DNA from: Telmatospirillum siberiense
GTDB taxonomy: Bacteria; Pseudomonadota; Alphaproteobacteria; Rhodospirillales; Magnetospirillaceae
Assembly (NCBI RefSeq): GCF_002845745.1
Contig: NZ_PIUM01000005.1
Location: forward strand, 62,001 to 126,000
DNA: 64,000 nucleotides
Direction of reading: 5' to 3'
Shown: positions 54,724-63,280 of the stretch, piece after piece
How positions within the stretch are numbered: position 1 is the stretch's first letter
Layout: every line of letters begins with the position of its first letter
Position numbers and translations under genes: made by a program
The notes under the pieces: generated by a model
Database searches by the model: none
Seen by the model: the letters and a program-made list of their open reading frames with translations, nothing else
Told to the model about the DNA's origin: nothing

Positions 54724-56067
54724 ATGGACCAGGCAGCGCGCGCGGCCATCGTCGCCGCCGTTTCATCCGGCGATACGCTGGGCGCCTTGCGCCGTGCGCA
54801 GGATATGCTGGAGGGGGAGGGGCATTACGACGGCTATCTCGCCCTGGTAAAGGCGTTGTCGGAGAGCGGCGATCCGGTGCTGGCGGTGAAATGTTTCGCC
54901 GCTCTGCGGGAGATTCTACCGGCCAACGCCGAAGTCGCCCGCGGCTATGGAGCGGCCCTGCTGCAACTGGGCAATATCGCCTATCGCGGCGGCGAGATCG
55001 CCCAGGCCCGCGGTTTTTATCGCCAGGCCCTGCGGGCGGACGCCCACTCCGTCAAAGCCTGGACCAATCTTGGGCAGGCCGAGCGTTTTCTCGGCCGCCC
55101 GGCGGAGGCCGAAGCCTGCTTTCGCAAGGCCGTATCCCTGGTTCCCGACGAAGGGCCGGCGCATTTCAATCTGGCGACCCTGTTGCTGGAAGAGGAGCGC
55201 TGGCAGGACGGATTCGCGGAATTCGAATGGCGCTCCAATCTGAGCCGAATTCCCAAAATCCTGGCCGGTTTTCCCTTGTGGAACGCCCAGGCGCCGCAAG
55301 GGGCGTCGGTCGCTTTGTGGAACGATCAGGGCCTGGGGGACGCCATGCTATTCCTGCGCTACCTACCGCGATTGCGGTCGCGCGGGATGCGGATCGTTCT
55401 GTTCCTGCCGCCGGTTCTGACCGATCTGGCGGCGACGGCTCCGGGCGTGGACGCGATCGCCGAGATCGGCCAGCCCATACCCCAGGTGGATTATCAATTG
55501 CCGTTGGCCAGTCTGCCCCATCTGCTGGGCGAAGCCGATCCGGCGGACGCCTGGACGGGGCCCTACCTTTTCGCCGCCTCCGCGCCGGCGGGCCGCGTCA
55601 CCTACCGACGATCGATCGGATTGGTCTGGGCGGCGGGCTCCGACAGTCCCAACGGCCGGGTCCGCAGCATCCCGCTTGAAGGCCTCGCGCCATTGGCGAC
55701 TTTGCCGGATATCGATTGGATCGCTCTGCAGATGGGGCCGGCCCGTGCCGAGATCGCCGGGTCCCCGTGGGCGGGACGCCTGCGCGATCCCTCTCCCGGT
55801 CTGGCGAATTTCGCCGACACGGCGGCCGTCGTCTCCGGTCTCGATCTGGTGATTTCCGTCGACACCTCGGTCGCCCATCTTGCCGGAGCCATGGGCAAGC
55901 CCGTGTGGATCCTGCTGCCCCGGCCTTGCGATTGGAAATGGGGGAGGGAGGGATCGGCGTCCGTTTGGTATCCGACGGCGAGCCTGTTCCGCCAGGACGG
56001 ATCCCGGGACTGGGACAGCGTCGTCTCCGCCGTGGATGCCGCCCTCAGGGGACTTCCTGCGCAATAG
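54724..56067 (+). CDS. TPR protein with GT9/heptosyltransferase-like C-terminal domain
   Basis: 447 residues, cytoplasmic. The N-terminal ~150 residues form TPR-like helices (YGAALLQLGNIAYRGGEIAQ, WTNLGQAERFLGRPAEAEAC, AHFNLATLLLEEERWQDGFA). The C-terminal ~290 residues have a GT-B-like layout: VALWNDQGLGDAMLFLRYLP, then GLDLVISVDTSVAHLAGAMG and KPVWILLPRPCDWKWG. This TPR-glycosyltransferase pairing is frequent in alphaproteobacteria near flagellin glycosylation or surface loci. The activity here is unproven. Start at the ATG at 54724. Confidence 0.83.
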   Translation: MDQAARAAIVAAVSSGDTLGALRRAQDMLEGEGHYDGYLALVKALSESGDPVLAVKCFAALREILPANAEVARGYGAALLQLGNIAYRGGEIAQARGFYRQALRADAHSVKAWTNLGQAERFLGRPAEAEACFRKAVSLVPDEGPAHFNLATLLLEEERWQDGFAEFEWRSNLSRIPKILAGFPLWNAQAPQGASVALWNDQGLGDAMLFLRYLPRLRSRGMRIVLFLPPVLTDLAATAPGVDAIAEIGQPIPQVDYQLPLASLPHLLGEADPADAWTGPYLFAASAPAGRVTYRRSIGLVWAAGSDSPNGRVRSIPLEGLAPLATLPDIDWIALQMGPARAEIAGSPWAGRLRDPSPGLANFADTAAVVSGLDLVISVDTSVAHLAGAMGKPVWILLPRPCDWKWGREGSASVWYPTASLFRQDGSRDWDSVVSAVDAALRGLPAQ

Positions 56068-56081
56068 GTGCTAAACATATC

Positions 56082-56098
56082 TTCTTGTCTGACAAGAA
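56082..56098. promoter_or_regulatory. FadR-family operator upstream of its own gene
   Basis: TTCTTGTCTGACAAGAA, a perfect 17-bp palindrome 63 bp before the regulator ATG. The core TTGTCTGACAA fits the TnGTnnnACnA form of FadR-subfamily sites and recurs as TTGTCAGATAA at 56916. Confidence 0.68.
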
Positions 56099-56160
56099 AG
56101 AAGACGATGCGGTTCCGGACTCCTTTCCCTATAGTGCGGGCAATTGCAGGGAGACCGAGA

Positions 56161-56874
56161 ATGGCGGGAAGCGAGATCCTGGCGCGGCCGGTGCGGCTGA
56201 CCGACGAAGTGACGCGGATTATCGCCGAGCGGATCGCCTCCGGCGTGTTGTCGCCCGGTCAGCAGATGCCGAGCGAAAAGGAACTGGGCGAGACCTTCGG
56301 CGTCAGCCGGGCGGTGGTGCGCGAGGCGATTTCCAGGCTCAAGCATGACGGGCTGATCGAAGTCCGTCAGGGCGTGCGGGCTTTCGTCAGCGCCAATCCC
56401 GGCGGCCAGGTGTTCCGCCTCGAGGCGCCGGGCGGCGTCGATCTGGCGGCGCTGTTCGATCTCAGGATCTGCACCGAGGCCCGGGCGGCGGAACTCGCGG
56501 CGGCGCATCGGCGGTCCGACGATCTGCGCCGCATGGCCGACGCCCTGGCCGGCATGAAATCCCCCGTTCTGGAAAGCGACGACAAGGTCTCAGCCGATGC
56601 CGCGTTCCATGCCGCCATCGCGGCGGCCAGCGCCAACGGCTATTTCGCCCGGCTGGTCGAGTTCCTGGGCGAGGCCCTTCGGGCGGCGATCGGCACGGCG
56701 CGGCGGAATTCGGCGCGCCTGCCCGGCATGTCGGCCCTGGTGCAAACCGAGCATGAGGCCATTTTCGCGGCCATCGAGCGGGGTGAGGCGGCGCAGGCCG
56801 GCCAAGCCATGACGGTCCATTTGAGCAATGCCCGCGACCGGCTGGGGTTGGCGGAAAAAACGCCCGCAGGGTAA
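56161..56874 (+). CDS. GntR/FadR-family transcriptional regulator
   Basis: 237 residues. The N-terminal winged helix-turn-helix includes SGVLSPGQQMPSEKELGETF, then GVSRAVVREAISRLKHDGLI. The all-helical FCD effector domain includes [40 protein letters not shown] and TEHEAIFAAIERGEAAQAGQ, with His residues likely to bind a metal and a carboxylate. Start at the ATG at 56161; the operator lies inside the longer open frame, which argues against the start at 56068. It probably represses the adjacent dehydrogenase until its 2-hydroxy acid substrate is present. Confidence 0.92.
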   Translation: MAGSEILARPVRLTDEVTRIIAERIASGVLSPGQQMPSEKELGETFGVSRAVVREAISRLKHDGLIEVRQGVRAFVSANPGGQVFRLEAPGGVDLAALFDLRICTEARAAELAAAHRRSDDLRRMADALAGMKSPVLESDDKVSADAAFHAAIAAASANGYFARLVEFLGEALRAAIGTARRNSARLPGMSALVQTEHEAIFAAIERGEAAQAGQAMTVHLSNARDRLGLAEKTPAG

Positions 56875-56915
56875 CCGGGTGAACCCGATTACCCTGAAAG
56901 GATCCGCCTTTCCAC

Positions 56916-56926
56916 TTGTCAGATAA
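56916..56926. promoter_or_regulatory. Second FadR-type half-palindrome, before the dehydrogenase
   Basis: TTGTCAGATAA, one mismatch from a perfect dyad and matching the TTGTC-x-GAyAA core at 56085. It lies within a wider imperfect dyad CTTGTCAG...CTGACGAG and is 56 bp before the dehydrogenase ATG. Confidence 0.6.
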
Positions 56927-56981
56927 GCTGACGAGACGTAGGGTCCATCCGGAATCGCTTCCCAGTGACGAGGCCTGATCG

Positions 56982-59900
56982 ATGATTCCCCGTTTGCCCG
57001 CCGCGGCCCCGCCGTCCCCCCTGACGCTGGATTTTCTCGAAGCGCTTCGCGCCTCCGGGTTCACCGGCGATCTTTCCTCGTCCGATGCGGATCGGGTGAC
57101 CTTCGCCACCGACAATTCGATCTACCGGTTGCCTCCGCAGGCGATCATTTTTCCCAAGACCGCGGAAGACGTGGTCAAGGTCATGGAGCTTCTGGGGCGG
57201 GAGCGCTTCCATGGCGTCAGCATCACGGCGCGTGGCGGCGGAACCGGCACCAACGGCCAGTCCCTGACCGGCGGCGTGGTCCTGGATCTTTCCCGCCATA
57301 TGAACAAGGTGCTGGAGATCGATGCCGCCGGCCGCTGGGTCCGGGTGCAGGCCGGCGTGGTGAAGGACCAGCTGAACGCCGCCCTGAAGCCCCATGGCCT
57401 GTTTTTCGCGCCCGAGCTTTCGACGTCAAGCCGGGCGACCATCGGCGGCATGGTCAACACCGACGCAAGCGGGCAGGGGTCCTGCCTCTACGGCAAGACG
57501 CGCGACCACGTCCTGGAGCTGTCGACGGTTCTGATGGACGGCGAGACCTGGACGTCCCGTCCGCTGGAGGAAGAGGATCTGCGCGCGGCCATCCGGCGCG
57601 GCGGGCGTGTCGGCGAGGTCCATCGCGCGGTGGAGGCGATCGCGCGCGACCACGGCGCCGAGATCGCGGCGCGCTTTCCCAAGCTGAACCGCTGTCTGAC
57701 CGGGTATGATCTGGCCCATATCCGTGACGGCGAAGGCCGCTTCAATCTCAATTCCGTGCTGTGCGGGGCGGAGGGATCGCTGGCCGTGGTGGTCGAGGCC
57801 AGGCTCAATGTACTGCCCATTCCCAAATTCAGCGCGCTTCTCAATCTGCGTTACGAAAGCTTCGACGCGGCGCTTCGTGATGCCCGGGCGGTCATGGCCT
57901 TCGGCGCGGCATCCATGGAGACGGTGGATTCCAAGGTCCTGGCGCTGGCGCAGAACGATATCGTCTGGGACGGCGTCCGGGAGTTCTTTCCCGACGACGG
58001 CCAGCCGGTCCGGGGCGTCAATCTGATCGAGTTCGTCGGCGAGACGGAAGAGGAGGTCGAGGCGCTGCTCTCCCGCCTGGCGGCGCAATTGACCGCCGAT
58101 GGCCGGACCGCGGGGCGGGGCGGTTTCACCATCGCCCGCGGCGAGGCCGCGGTGCGGCGGGTCTGGGGCATGCGCAAGAGCGCCGTCGGCCTGCTGGGCA
58201 ACATGGAAGGCGACAAGCGGCCGATCCCCTTCGTCGAGGATACGGCGGTGCCGCCCGACAACCTCGCCGATTACATCGCCGAATTCCGCGCCCTGCTCGA
58301 TGCGCGCGGTCTCGATTACGGCATGTTCGGCCATGCCGACGCCGGCGTGCTGCATGTGCGCCCGGCCATCGACATGAAGGACCCCGCGCAGGAACCGCTG
58401 ATCCGCGAGATCACCGACGCCGTCGCGGCGTTGACGCAGAAATACGGGGGCCTTCTGTGGGGGGAACATGGAAAGGGCGTGCGCTCCGAATATTCCCCGG
58501 CGTTTTTCGGCAGCCTCTATCCGCTGGTGCAGTCGGTCAAGGCGGCCTTCGATCCCCGGAATCAGCTCAATCCCGGCAAGATCGCCACTCCCGGAGAGGG
58601 GGCCTTGCTGCGCATCGACGGGGTTCCGACGCGCGGCCAGCAGGACCGGACCATTCCGGCCGAGGTGCGCGCCGATTACGACGTGGCGATGAACTGCAAC
58701 GGCAATGGCGCCTGCTACGACTGGAATCCCGACACGCCCACGTGCCCGTCCTGGAAAGCCACCCGGGAGCGGCGCCATTCGCCCAAGGGGCGCGCCATGC
58801 TGACCAAGGAATGGCTGGCCCGGCTGGCCGCCCTGGGCGTCGATCCGCTGGCCGAGGCCGGCCGCTGGCGGGCTTCGGCCTCCTGGCGGTGCTGGCCGAG
58901 GCGGGCGTTGAACACGCTGGCGAAATGGCGCGGGGAGGCGGATTTCTCCCATGCGGTCAAAGAGGCGATGGATGGCTGCCTGTCCTGCAAATCCTGCGTG
59001 GGCGGCTGTCCGATCAAGGTGAACGTGCCGGGATTCCGGGCGAAATTCCTCGAGCTTTATCACAGCCGTTACATGAGGCCGGCGAAGGACTATCTGGTCG
59101 CGGCCCTGGAACACATGCTTCCCGTTCTGGCGAAGATCCATGTTCTCTACAACTTGCCGGTCGGCAGCCGGATCGGCCGGGCGGCGATGGCGCGTCTCGG
59201 GCTGGTGGATTCGCCGCTGCTCTCAGGCGTTGATCTGATTGGAGAGGCGGGCGCGATGGGCGTGGCGGTGGCGACGGTCTCGGCGCTCGACGCATTGGAC
59301 GCGGCCGAGCGGGCGCGTTCGGTGGTGATCGTCCAGGACGCCTATACCAGCTATTTCGAAAGCCGGCTGGTGCTCGACGTGCTGGACCTGCTGAAACGGC
59401 TGGGCTTCAGGCCGTGGCTGGCGCCCTATCGGCCGAACGGCAAGGCCTTGCACATCCATGGCTTCCTGAGCGCCTTCGAGACGGTGGCGCGCAACGGCGC
59501 GGCGGGCCTGCGGGCGCTGGAGGCCACCGGGGTTCCCCTGGTCGGCGTCGATCCGGCGATGACGCTGACCTATCGCGACGAATACCGTGAGGCCTTGGGC
59601 AAGGATGCCGCCCCGAAGGTGCTGCTGTTGCAGGAATGGCTCCTGCGTCACATGCCCGAGCGGCCGCGCGCGCGGGCTCAAACTTTCCGCATGCTGCCGC
59701 ACTGCACCGAATTCAGCACCGTCGCCGGATCGACCAAGGACTGGGTTGCCATCTTCGCCAAGCTGGGCCTTAAGCTCGACATCCTGTCCTGCGGCTGCTG
59801 CGGCATGGCGGGAACTTACGGTCATGCCGCGAAGAACCGCGATATGTCCCGGCGCATCTACGACCTCAGCTGGAAACGGCATGTCGAGGCCGATGGCGCC

Positions 59901-60011
59901 GGCGGGCAGGTGCTGGCCACCGGCTATTCCTGCCGCTCGCAGGCCAAGCGCTTCAGCGGCGTGATCCTGCCCCATCCGGCCCAGGCGCTGTTGAGGGCGT
60001 TGGAGTCCTGA
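56982..60011 (+). CDS. YdiJ-type FAD/Fe-S 2-hydroxyacid dehydrogenase
   Basis: 1009-residue fusion like E. coli YdiJ. FAD-binding PCMH domain (about residues 45-270): ITARGGGTGTNGQSLTGGVV and ATIGGMVNTDASGQGSCLYG. FAD-oxidase C-terminal domain to about 540 (DYGMFGHADAGVLHVRPAI; GGLLWGEHGKGVRSEYSPAF). Fe-S region with CNGNGACYDWNPDTPTCPSW and the ferredoxin-like CLSCKSCVGGCPIKVNVPG. C-terminal CCG-type domain (LSCGCCGMAGTYGH). It probably oxidises D-lactate or D-2-hydroxyglutarate and passes electrons to quinone. Preceded by its FadR-type regulator and an operator. Confidence 0.93.
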   Translation: MIPRLPAAAPPSPLTLDFLEALRASGFTGDLSSSDADRVTFATDNSIYRLPPQAIIFPKTAEDVVKVMELLGRERFHGVSITARGGGTGTNGQSLTGGVVLDLSRHMNKVLEIDAAGRWVRVQAGVVKDQLNAALKPHGLFFAPELSTSSRATIGGMVNTDASGQGSCLYGKTRDHVLELSTVLMDGETWTSRPLEEEDLRAAIRRGGRVGEVHRAVEAIARDHGAEIAARFPKLNRCLTGYDLAHIRDGEGRFNLNSVLCGAEGSLAVVVEARLNVLPIPKFSALLNLRYESFDAALRDARAVMAFGAASMETVDSKVLALAQNDIVWDGVREFFPDDGQPVRGVNLIEFVGETEEEVEALLSRLAAQLTADGRTAGRGGFTIARGEAAVRRVWGMRKSAVGLLGNMEGDKRPIPFVEDTAVPPDNLADYIAEFRALLDARGLDYGMFGHADAGVLHVRPAIDMKDPAQEPLIREITDAVAALTQKYGGLLWGEHGKGVRSEYSPAFFGSLYPLVQSVKAAFDPRNQLNPGKIATPGEGALLRIDGVPTRGQQDRTIPAEVRADYDVAMNCNGNGACYDWNPDTPTCPSWKATRERRHSPKGRAMLTKEWLARLAALGVDPLAEAGRWRASASWRCWPRRALNTLAKWRGEADFSHAVKEAMDGCLSCKSCVGGCPIKVNVPGFRAKFLELYHSRYMRPAKDYLVAALEHMLPVLAKIHVLYNLPVGSRIGRAAMARLGLVDSPLLSGVDLIGEAGAMGVAVATVSALDALDAAERARSVVIVQDAYTSYFESRLVLDVLDLLKRLGFRPWLAPYRPNGKALHIHGFLSAFETVARNGAAGLRALEATGVPLVGVDPAMTLTYRDEYREALGKDAAPKVLLLQEWLLRHMPERPRARAQTFRMLPHCTEFSTVAGSTKDWVAIFAKLGLKLDILSCGCCGMAGTYGHAAKNRDMSRRIYDLSWKRHVEADGAGGQVLATGYSCRSQAKRFSGVILPHPAQALLRALES

Positions 60012-60158
60012 TTCCGAAGCCCGCGCCTTCACCGATTGCTCCAACTGTTCGTTGCTTTTCCATTGTAAGTTTTCGTCGTCCGTCGGACAGTTATCAGGAG
60101 AAACCGGGCGTATTCCCTCTGGTCTCTATGACGAATGGTGAAAAGGGGGCAGTGACGG

Positions 60159-60548
60159 ATGGTGTCCGAGGAGGGGCGGCAAGTACAGGAAGAGCTGGAG
60201 CCTTCCGAATACGCACCCAATGTTCTGGTGGTGATGGCGCGTGGCAGCGACGGCGGTTTATGGCGGGCCGCCGGTGGCGCCGTTTCGACCGCCGAATTGA
60301 ATCTGCCCGCCGATTTGGCCGACCGGCTGGGACAATGGTCCCGCTCCTTCACCGAGGCGACCAGAGATGAGGCCGATCCGCACAGGACCTTGGTGCTGAC
60401 CGCCTTCAGCACCGTCGGGCTGGACATCGCCCGTGCGGTACAGGTGGCGCTGGGGGACGGATATGAAATTCTCTTCTTCGACGAGGCCAAGCTCGAGGCC
60501 GACGCCTACCTCACCGAATATCTCTACCCGGCCCGCACCGAAGATTGA
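60159..60548 (+). CDS. Small protein of unknown function
   Basis: 129 residues, acidic, no signal peptide or membrane helix. VLVVMARGSDGGLWRAAGGA, then DRLGQWSRSFTEATRDEADP, TLVLTAFSTVGLDIARAVQV and ILFFDEAKLEADAYLTEYLY suggest a small alpha/beta domain. Not recognised. Upstream of the SCP2 gene on the same strand. Confidence 0.65.
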   Translation: MVSEEGRQVQEELEPSEYAPNVLVVMARGSDGGLWRAAGGAVSTAELNLPADLADRLGQWSRSFTEATRDEADPHRTLVLTAFSTVGLDIARAVQVALGDGYEILFFDEAKLEADAYLTEYLYPARTED

Positions 60549-60615
60549 CCGAACGGACATCGGTCCCATCCTTTCGAAGCTCTGGACGACGGCGCAACAT
60601 TCCCGCAATATGGCA

Positions 60616-60629
60616 TGACGTATACGTCA
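60616..60629. promoter_or_regulatory. Palindromic operator before the SCP2 gene
   Basis: TGACGTATACGTCA, a perfect 14-bp dyad 34 bp before the SCP2 start. A near-copy lies at 61628 before fadL. Confidence 0.6.
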
Positions 60630-60662
60630 ACGTTGGCAACGGAAGCCATGGCTGGAGGTTGT

Positions 60663-60968
60663 ATGTCCGAGGTAAAAGTAGATGAACGGTTGAGTGAGGT
60701 CTTGCCAAAAATCAGAAACCTGAGGGCCATAGTCAGGTTTGATCTGGGCGGGGATGGCGTATGGATGATTGATGCGCGGGAGGGCCCGGCGCGTCTGTCG
60801 GAGGGGGAAGGAGATGATGATCCCGATTGCTCCATTCTGATCAGCGGGGAAAACCTTCTGAAACTGATGGATGGAAAACTCGACCCGATGCTGGCCTATA
60901 CGCTGGGAAAAATCAAAGTCAAAGGGTCCATGGGCGTGGCCATGAAGCTGGTCGCGGCGATCGGATAG
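60663..60968 (+). CDS. SCP2 sterol-carrier-domain protein
   Basis: 101 residues forming one SCP2 lipid-binding domain: IRNLRAIVRFDLGGDGVWMI, then CSILISGENLLKLMDGKLDP and YTLGKIKVKGSMGVAMKLVA. Such proteins bind acyl-CoA or other lipids. Start at the ATG at 60663 immediately after GGAGGT; the longer frame to 60615 overlaps the operator. Four bases separate its stop from the next gene, so the two form one operon. Confidence 0.9.
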   Translation: MSEVKVDERLSEVLPKIRNLRAIVRFDLGGDGVWMIDAREGPARLSEGEGDDDPDCSILISGENLLKLMDGKLDPMLAYTLGKIKVKGSMGVAMKLVAAIG

Positions 60969-60972
60969 GGGG

Positions 60973-61596
60973 ATGGGAATGATCTTGCGCGCGGTCGCGG
61001 CGCTCGTCTGCGTTCTGCTGGCCCCCCGCCTCGCGGCGGCGGAGCCGATTTCCTACGTCATTCTGAAGGAGGGGGAGCCGATCGGTCACGAGACGGTGGA
61101 CATCGAGCGGAACGGCGATGTCGCGAAGGTCGAGGTGAACACCGAAACCCGCGTCAAAGTGCTGTTTCTTGATTTTCATTACCGCCATCACCGCCAGGAG
61201 TTTTGGCGGGCCGGACGTCTTGAGCGGATGGTCGCCGACACCGACGACGATGGTTCTGTCCATCATATCGTCCTGGAGTCGGGAGCCAGCGGGCCGGGCC
61301 TGACCCTGGACGGCACGGGCAGGGAGATGCCGGACGGCGCCCTGCCTTTGAGCCTTTGGAGCAAGGCAATTCTTGATCGTAAGGTTCTGTATGGGGTTTC
61401 CGACGCGGCGCTCTATCGCGTGGCGATCGACTCTTTGGGGATGGCCAGGCTCGCCTGGCATGGTCGCGACATCGCCGCCGAGCATTACCGGATCGGCGGC
61501 GATGTCGAACGCGACTTATGGTACGGCGAGGACGGGTTGCTCTTGAAAACGGCGTTCCAACGGCGGGGTTATCCCATCGAAATAATAAGGGAATAG
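60973..61596 (+). CDS. Exported DUF6134-like protein
   Basis: 207 residues. Signal peptide MGMILRAVAALVCVLLAPRL, cleavage after AAA. The mature part reads like the DUF6134 family of periplasmic proteins: ISYVILKEGEPIGHETVDIE, FLDFHYRHHRQEFWRAGRLE, LPLSLWSKAILDRKVLYGVS and YRIGGDVERDLWYGEDGLLL. Function unknown. Second gene of the SCP2 operon and just upstream of fadL. Confidence 0.75.
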   Translation: MGMILRAVAALVCVLLAPRLAAAEPISYVILKEGEPIGHETVDIERNGDVAKVEVNTETRVKVLFLDFHYRHHRQEFWRAGRLERMVADTDDDGSVHHIVLESGASGPGLTLDGTGREMPDGALPLSLWSKAILDRKVLYGVSDAALYRVAIDSLGMARLAWHGRDIAAEHYRIGGDVERDLWYGEDGLLLKTAFQRRGYPIEIIRE

Positions 61597-61627
61597 TCGG
61601 AGACTAATATGACAGAACTATGCACGT

Positions 61628-61641
61628 TGACGTATACGTAT
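61628..61641. promoter_or_regulatory. Palindrome-like operator before fadL
   Basis: TGACGTATACGTAT shares 12 bases with the perfect dyad at 60616. A perfect -10 (TATAAT, 61661-61666) follows 19 bp downstream, so a protein bound here would cover the -35 region. Confidence 0.62.
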
Positions 61642-61725
61642 ACCTCTTGACGACTGCGTTTATAATGAGTCAATCTTAGCGGCAACGGGGATCGGATAAC
61701 CGGCCCGGTGGATGGGGAGTCGGAA

Positions 61726-63129
61726 ATGTCTTTCAGCAAGCGCCACGCAACGCTCGTTTCTTGTCTTGGACTATTTGCCTTCTGTGGATTGTCCGGCGCC
61801 GCCCAGGCTTCGGGATTCGCCTTACGCGAACAAAGCGCCGAAGGGTTGGGCGACGCCTTCGCCGGCCAGACGGCCAAGGCCTACAATGCCAGCACCGTTT
61901 TCTACAATCCCGCCGGCATGACCAATCTCAACGATAGCGAAGTCGCCGGCACGACGACCTGGATCTCTCCCGTCTCCCAGTTCAAGGGATCGAACACCAA
62001 TGTCGTCGGCGGCACCGTCGCCGGGCGCGACGACGTGAACGCCATCAAGGCGGCGGCCATCGGCTCGGTCTTCGGTGTCTGGAACGCCAGTCCCGATCTG
62101 AAGATCGGCCTTTCGGTGGCGACGCCCTTTGGAATGCGCTCGGATTACAAGGGAGACTGGGTCGGCCGCTATCAGGCCTTGGCATCCGACGTGACCGACG
62201 TCGACGTCTCCGTCGTCGCCGCCTACAAGATCGATGACCATCTGTCCATCGGTGGCGGTCCGCGCATTGATTATCTGAAGGCGCGTCTCAGCCAGGCGGT
62301 CAATTTCAAGGCCATCGGCCTGGGCGCCGCCTCCCAGGCGCAAGCGGCGGCCACGGCTGCCGCTGCCGCCAGTCAACCCGCGCTGGCCGCGGCTTACGCG
62401 GCCCAGGCCACGTCTCTGGCCACCGGTGCGGCAAGCTGGGGAGACGGTCTCAGCAAGGTCGAGGGTGACGACATCGGTGCCGGTTATAATGTCGGCCTGC
62501 TCTATGTCTTCAATCCTCAAACCCGCGTCGGCCTCGATTACCGGTCGCGGTCCAACCACACCCTTTCCGGCACTGTGACCAATCAGACGCCGACGACATT
62601 GGCCTCGTCCATCGCCAGTTCCTTCACCAATCAGGACGCCACGGCCAAGATCACCTTGCCCGACAGTGTCAATCTGGGCGGTTACCACGAGCTCGACAGC
62701 CGCTGGGCCATCCTCTCCGACGTGCAATGGACGCACTGGAGCCTGTTCAAGCAGCTCAACGTCATCGGCGCGAACGGCCAGTTGATCAGCAGCACGCCGG
62801 AAAACTGGCACGATACCTGGTTCGTCTCTCTCGGCGCCCATTACAAGGCCGACGACAAATGGACGTTGCGCGGCGGCGTCGCCTTCGACCAGTCGCCGGT
62901 GAAGACCGAGGACCGGACGGCGCGGATCCCCGACTCCAACCGCTATTGGCTGTCGGCCGGCGCTTCCTACGCGATCACTCCGTCGGCCGAGGTGCATCTG
63001 GGCTATACCCATATCTTCGCCGACAAGGCCAGTATTTCGGAAAGCGCCAACCGCTTCGCCGGCGTCCTGACGGGCACCTACGACAACAGCGTCGATATCG
63101 TCAGCACCAGCTTCGTCGTGCGCTTCTGA
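61726..63129 (+). CDS. fadL: FadL/OmpP1 long-chain fatty acid transporter
   Basis: 467-residue outer-membrane protein. The signal peptide is followed by the mature N terminus SGFALREQSAEGLGDAFAGQ, then AYNASTVFYNPAGMTNL, the FadL hatch with its Asn-Pro-Ala motif. The barrel includes GVWNASPDLKIGLSVATPFG, then FGMRSDYKGDWVGRY, and ends in Phe (STSFVVRF). It carries an Ala/Gln-rich helical insert (QAQAAATAAAAASQPALAAA) not usual for the family. ATG at 61726 behind GGGGAG. Next to fadD. Confidence 0.93.
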   Translation: MSFSKRHATLVSCLGLFAFCGLSGAAQASGFALREQSAEGLGDAFAGQTAKAYNASTVFYNPAGMTNLNDSEVAGTTTWISPVSQFKGSNTNVVGGTVAGRDDVNAIKAAAIGSVFGVWNASPDLKIGLSVATPFGMRSDYKGDWVGRYQALASDVTDVDVSVVAAYKIDDHLSIGGGPRIDYLKARLSQAVNFKAIGLGAASQAQAAATAAAAASQPALAAAYAAQATSLATGAASWGDGLSKVEGDDIGAGYNVGLLYVFNPQTRVGLDYRSRSNHTLSGTVTNQTPTTLASSIASSFTNQDATAKITLPDSVNLGGYHELDSRWAILSDVQWTHWSLFKQLNVIGANGQLISSTPENWHDTWFVSLGAHYKADDKWTLRGGVAFDQSPVKTEDRTARIPDSNRYWLSAGASYAITPSAEVHLGYTHIFADKASISESANRFAGVLTGTYDNSVDIVSTSFVVRF

Positions 63130-63173
63130 GGCCGTTGAGAGGATCGGGCCGGATTCTTCCCCGCGGGGGCTCC

Positions 63174-63208
63174 AAGGGCCTGTTGATAAATTAAGTGAAA
63201 CAGGCCTT
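63174..63208. repeat. GGGCCTGTTGAT palindromic repeat, copy 3 (diverged)
   Basis: AAGGGCCTGTTGATAAATTA followed by AGTGAAACAGGCCTT, 45 bp after fadL. Inner arm bases differ from the copies at 6293 and 48139. Confidence 0.75.
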
Positions 63209-63280
63209 GTACGTCCCCCGCGGCGCGGAAGCGTTACGGAAAACCCTTAAGGATCCGGTAGTGGATCATGAGGTTTATCG

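Noticed and set aside
54557-54766. Possible hexapeptide acetyltransferase fragment on the minus strand
   Set aside because: Only a short stretch (VGSFTGIGARYHIHLSDH) resembles the family, it overlaps the start of a supported gene, and no start or catalytic His context is convincing.
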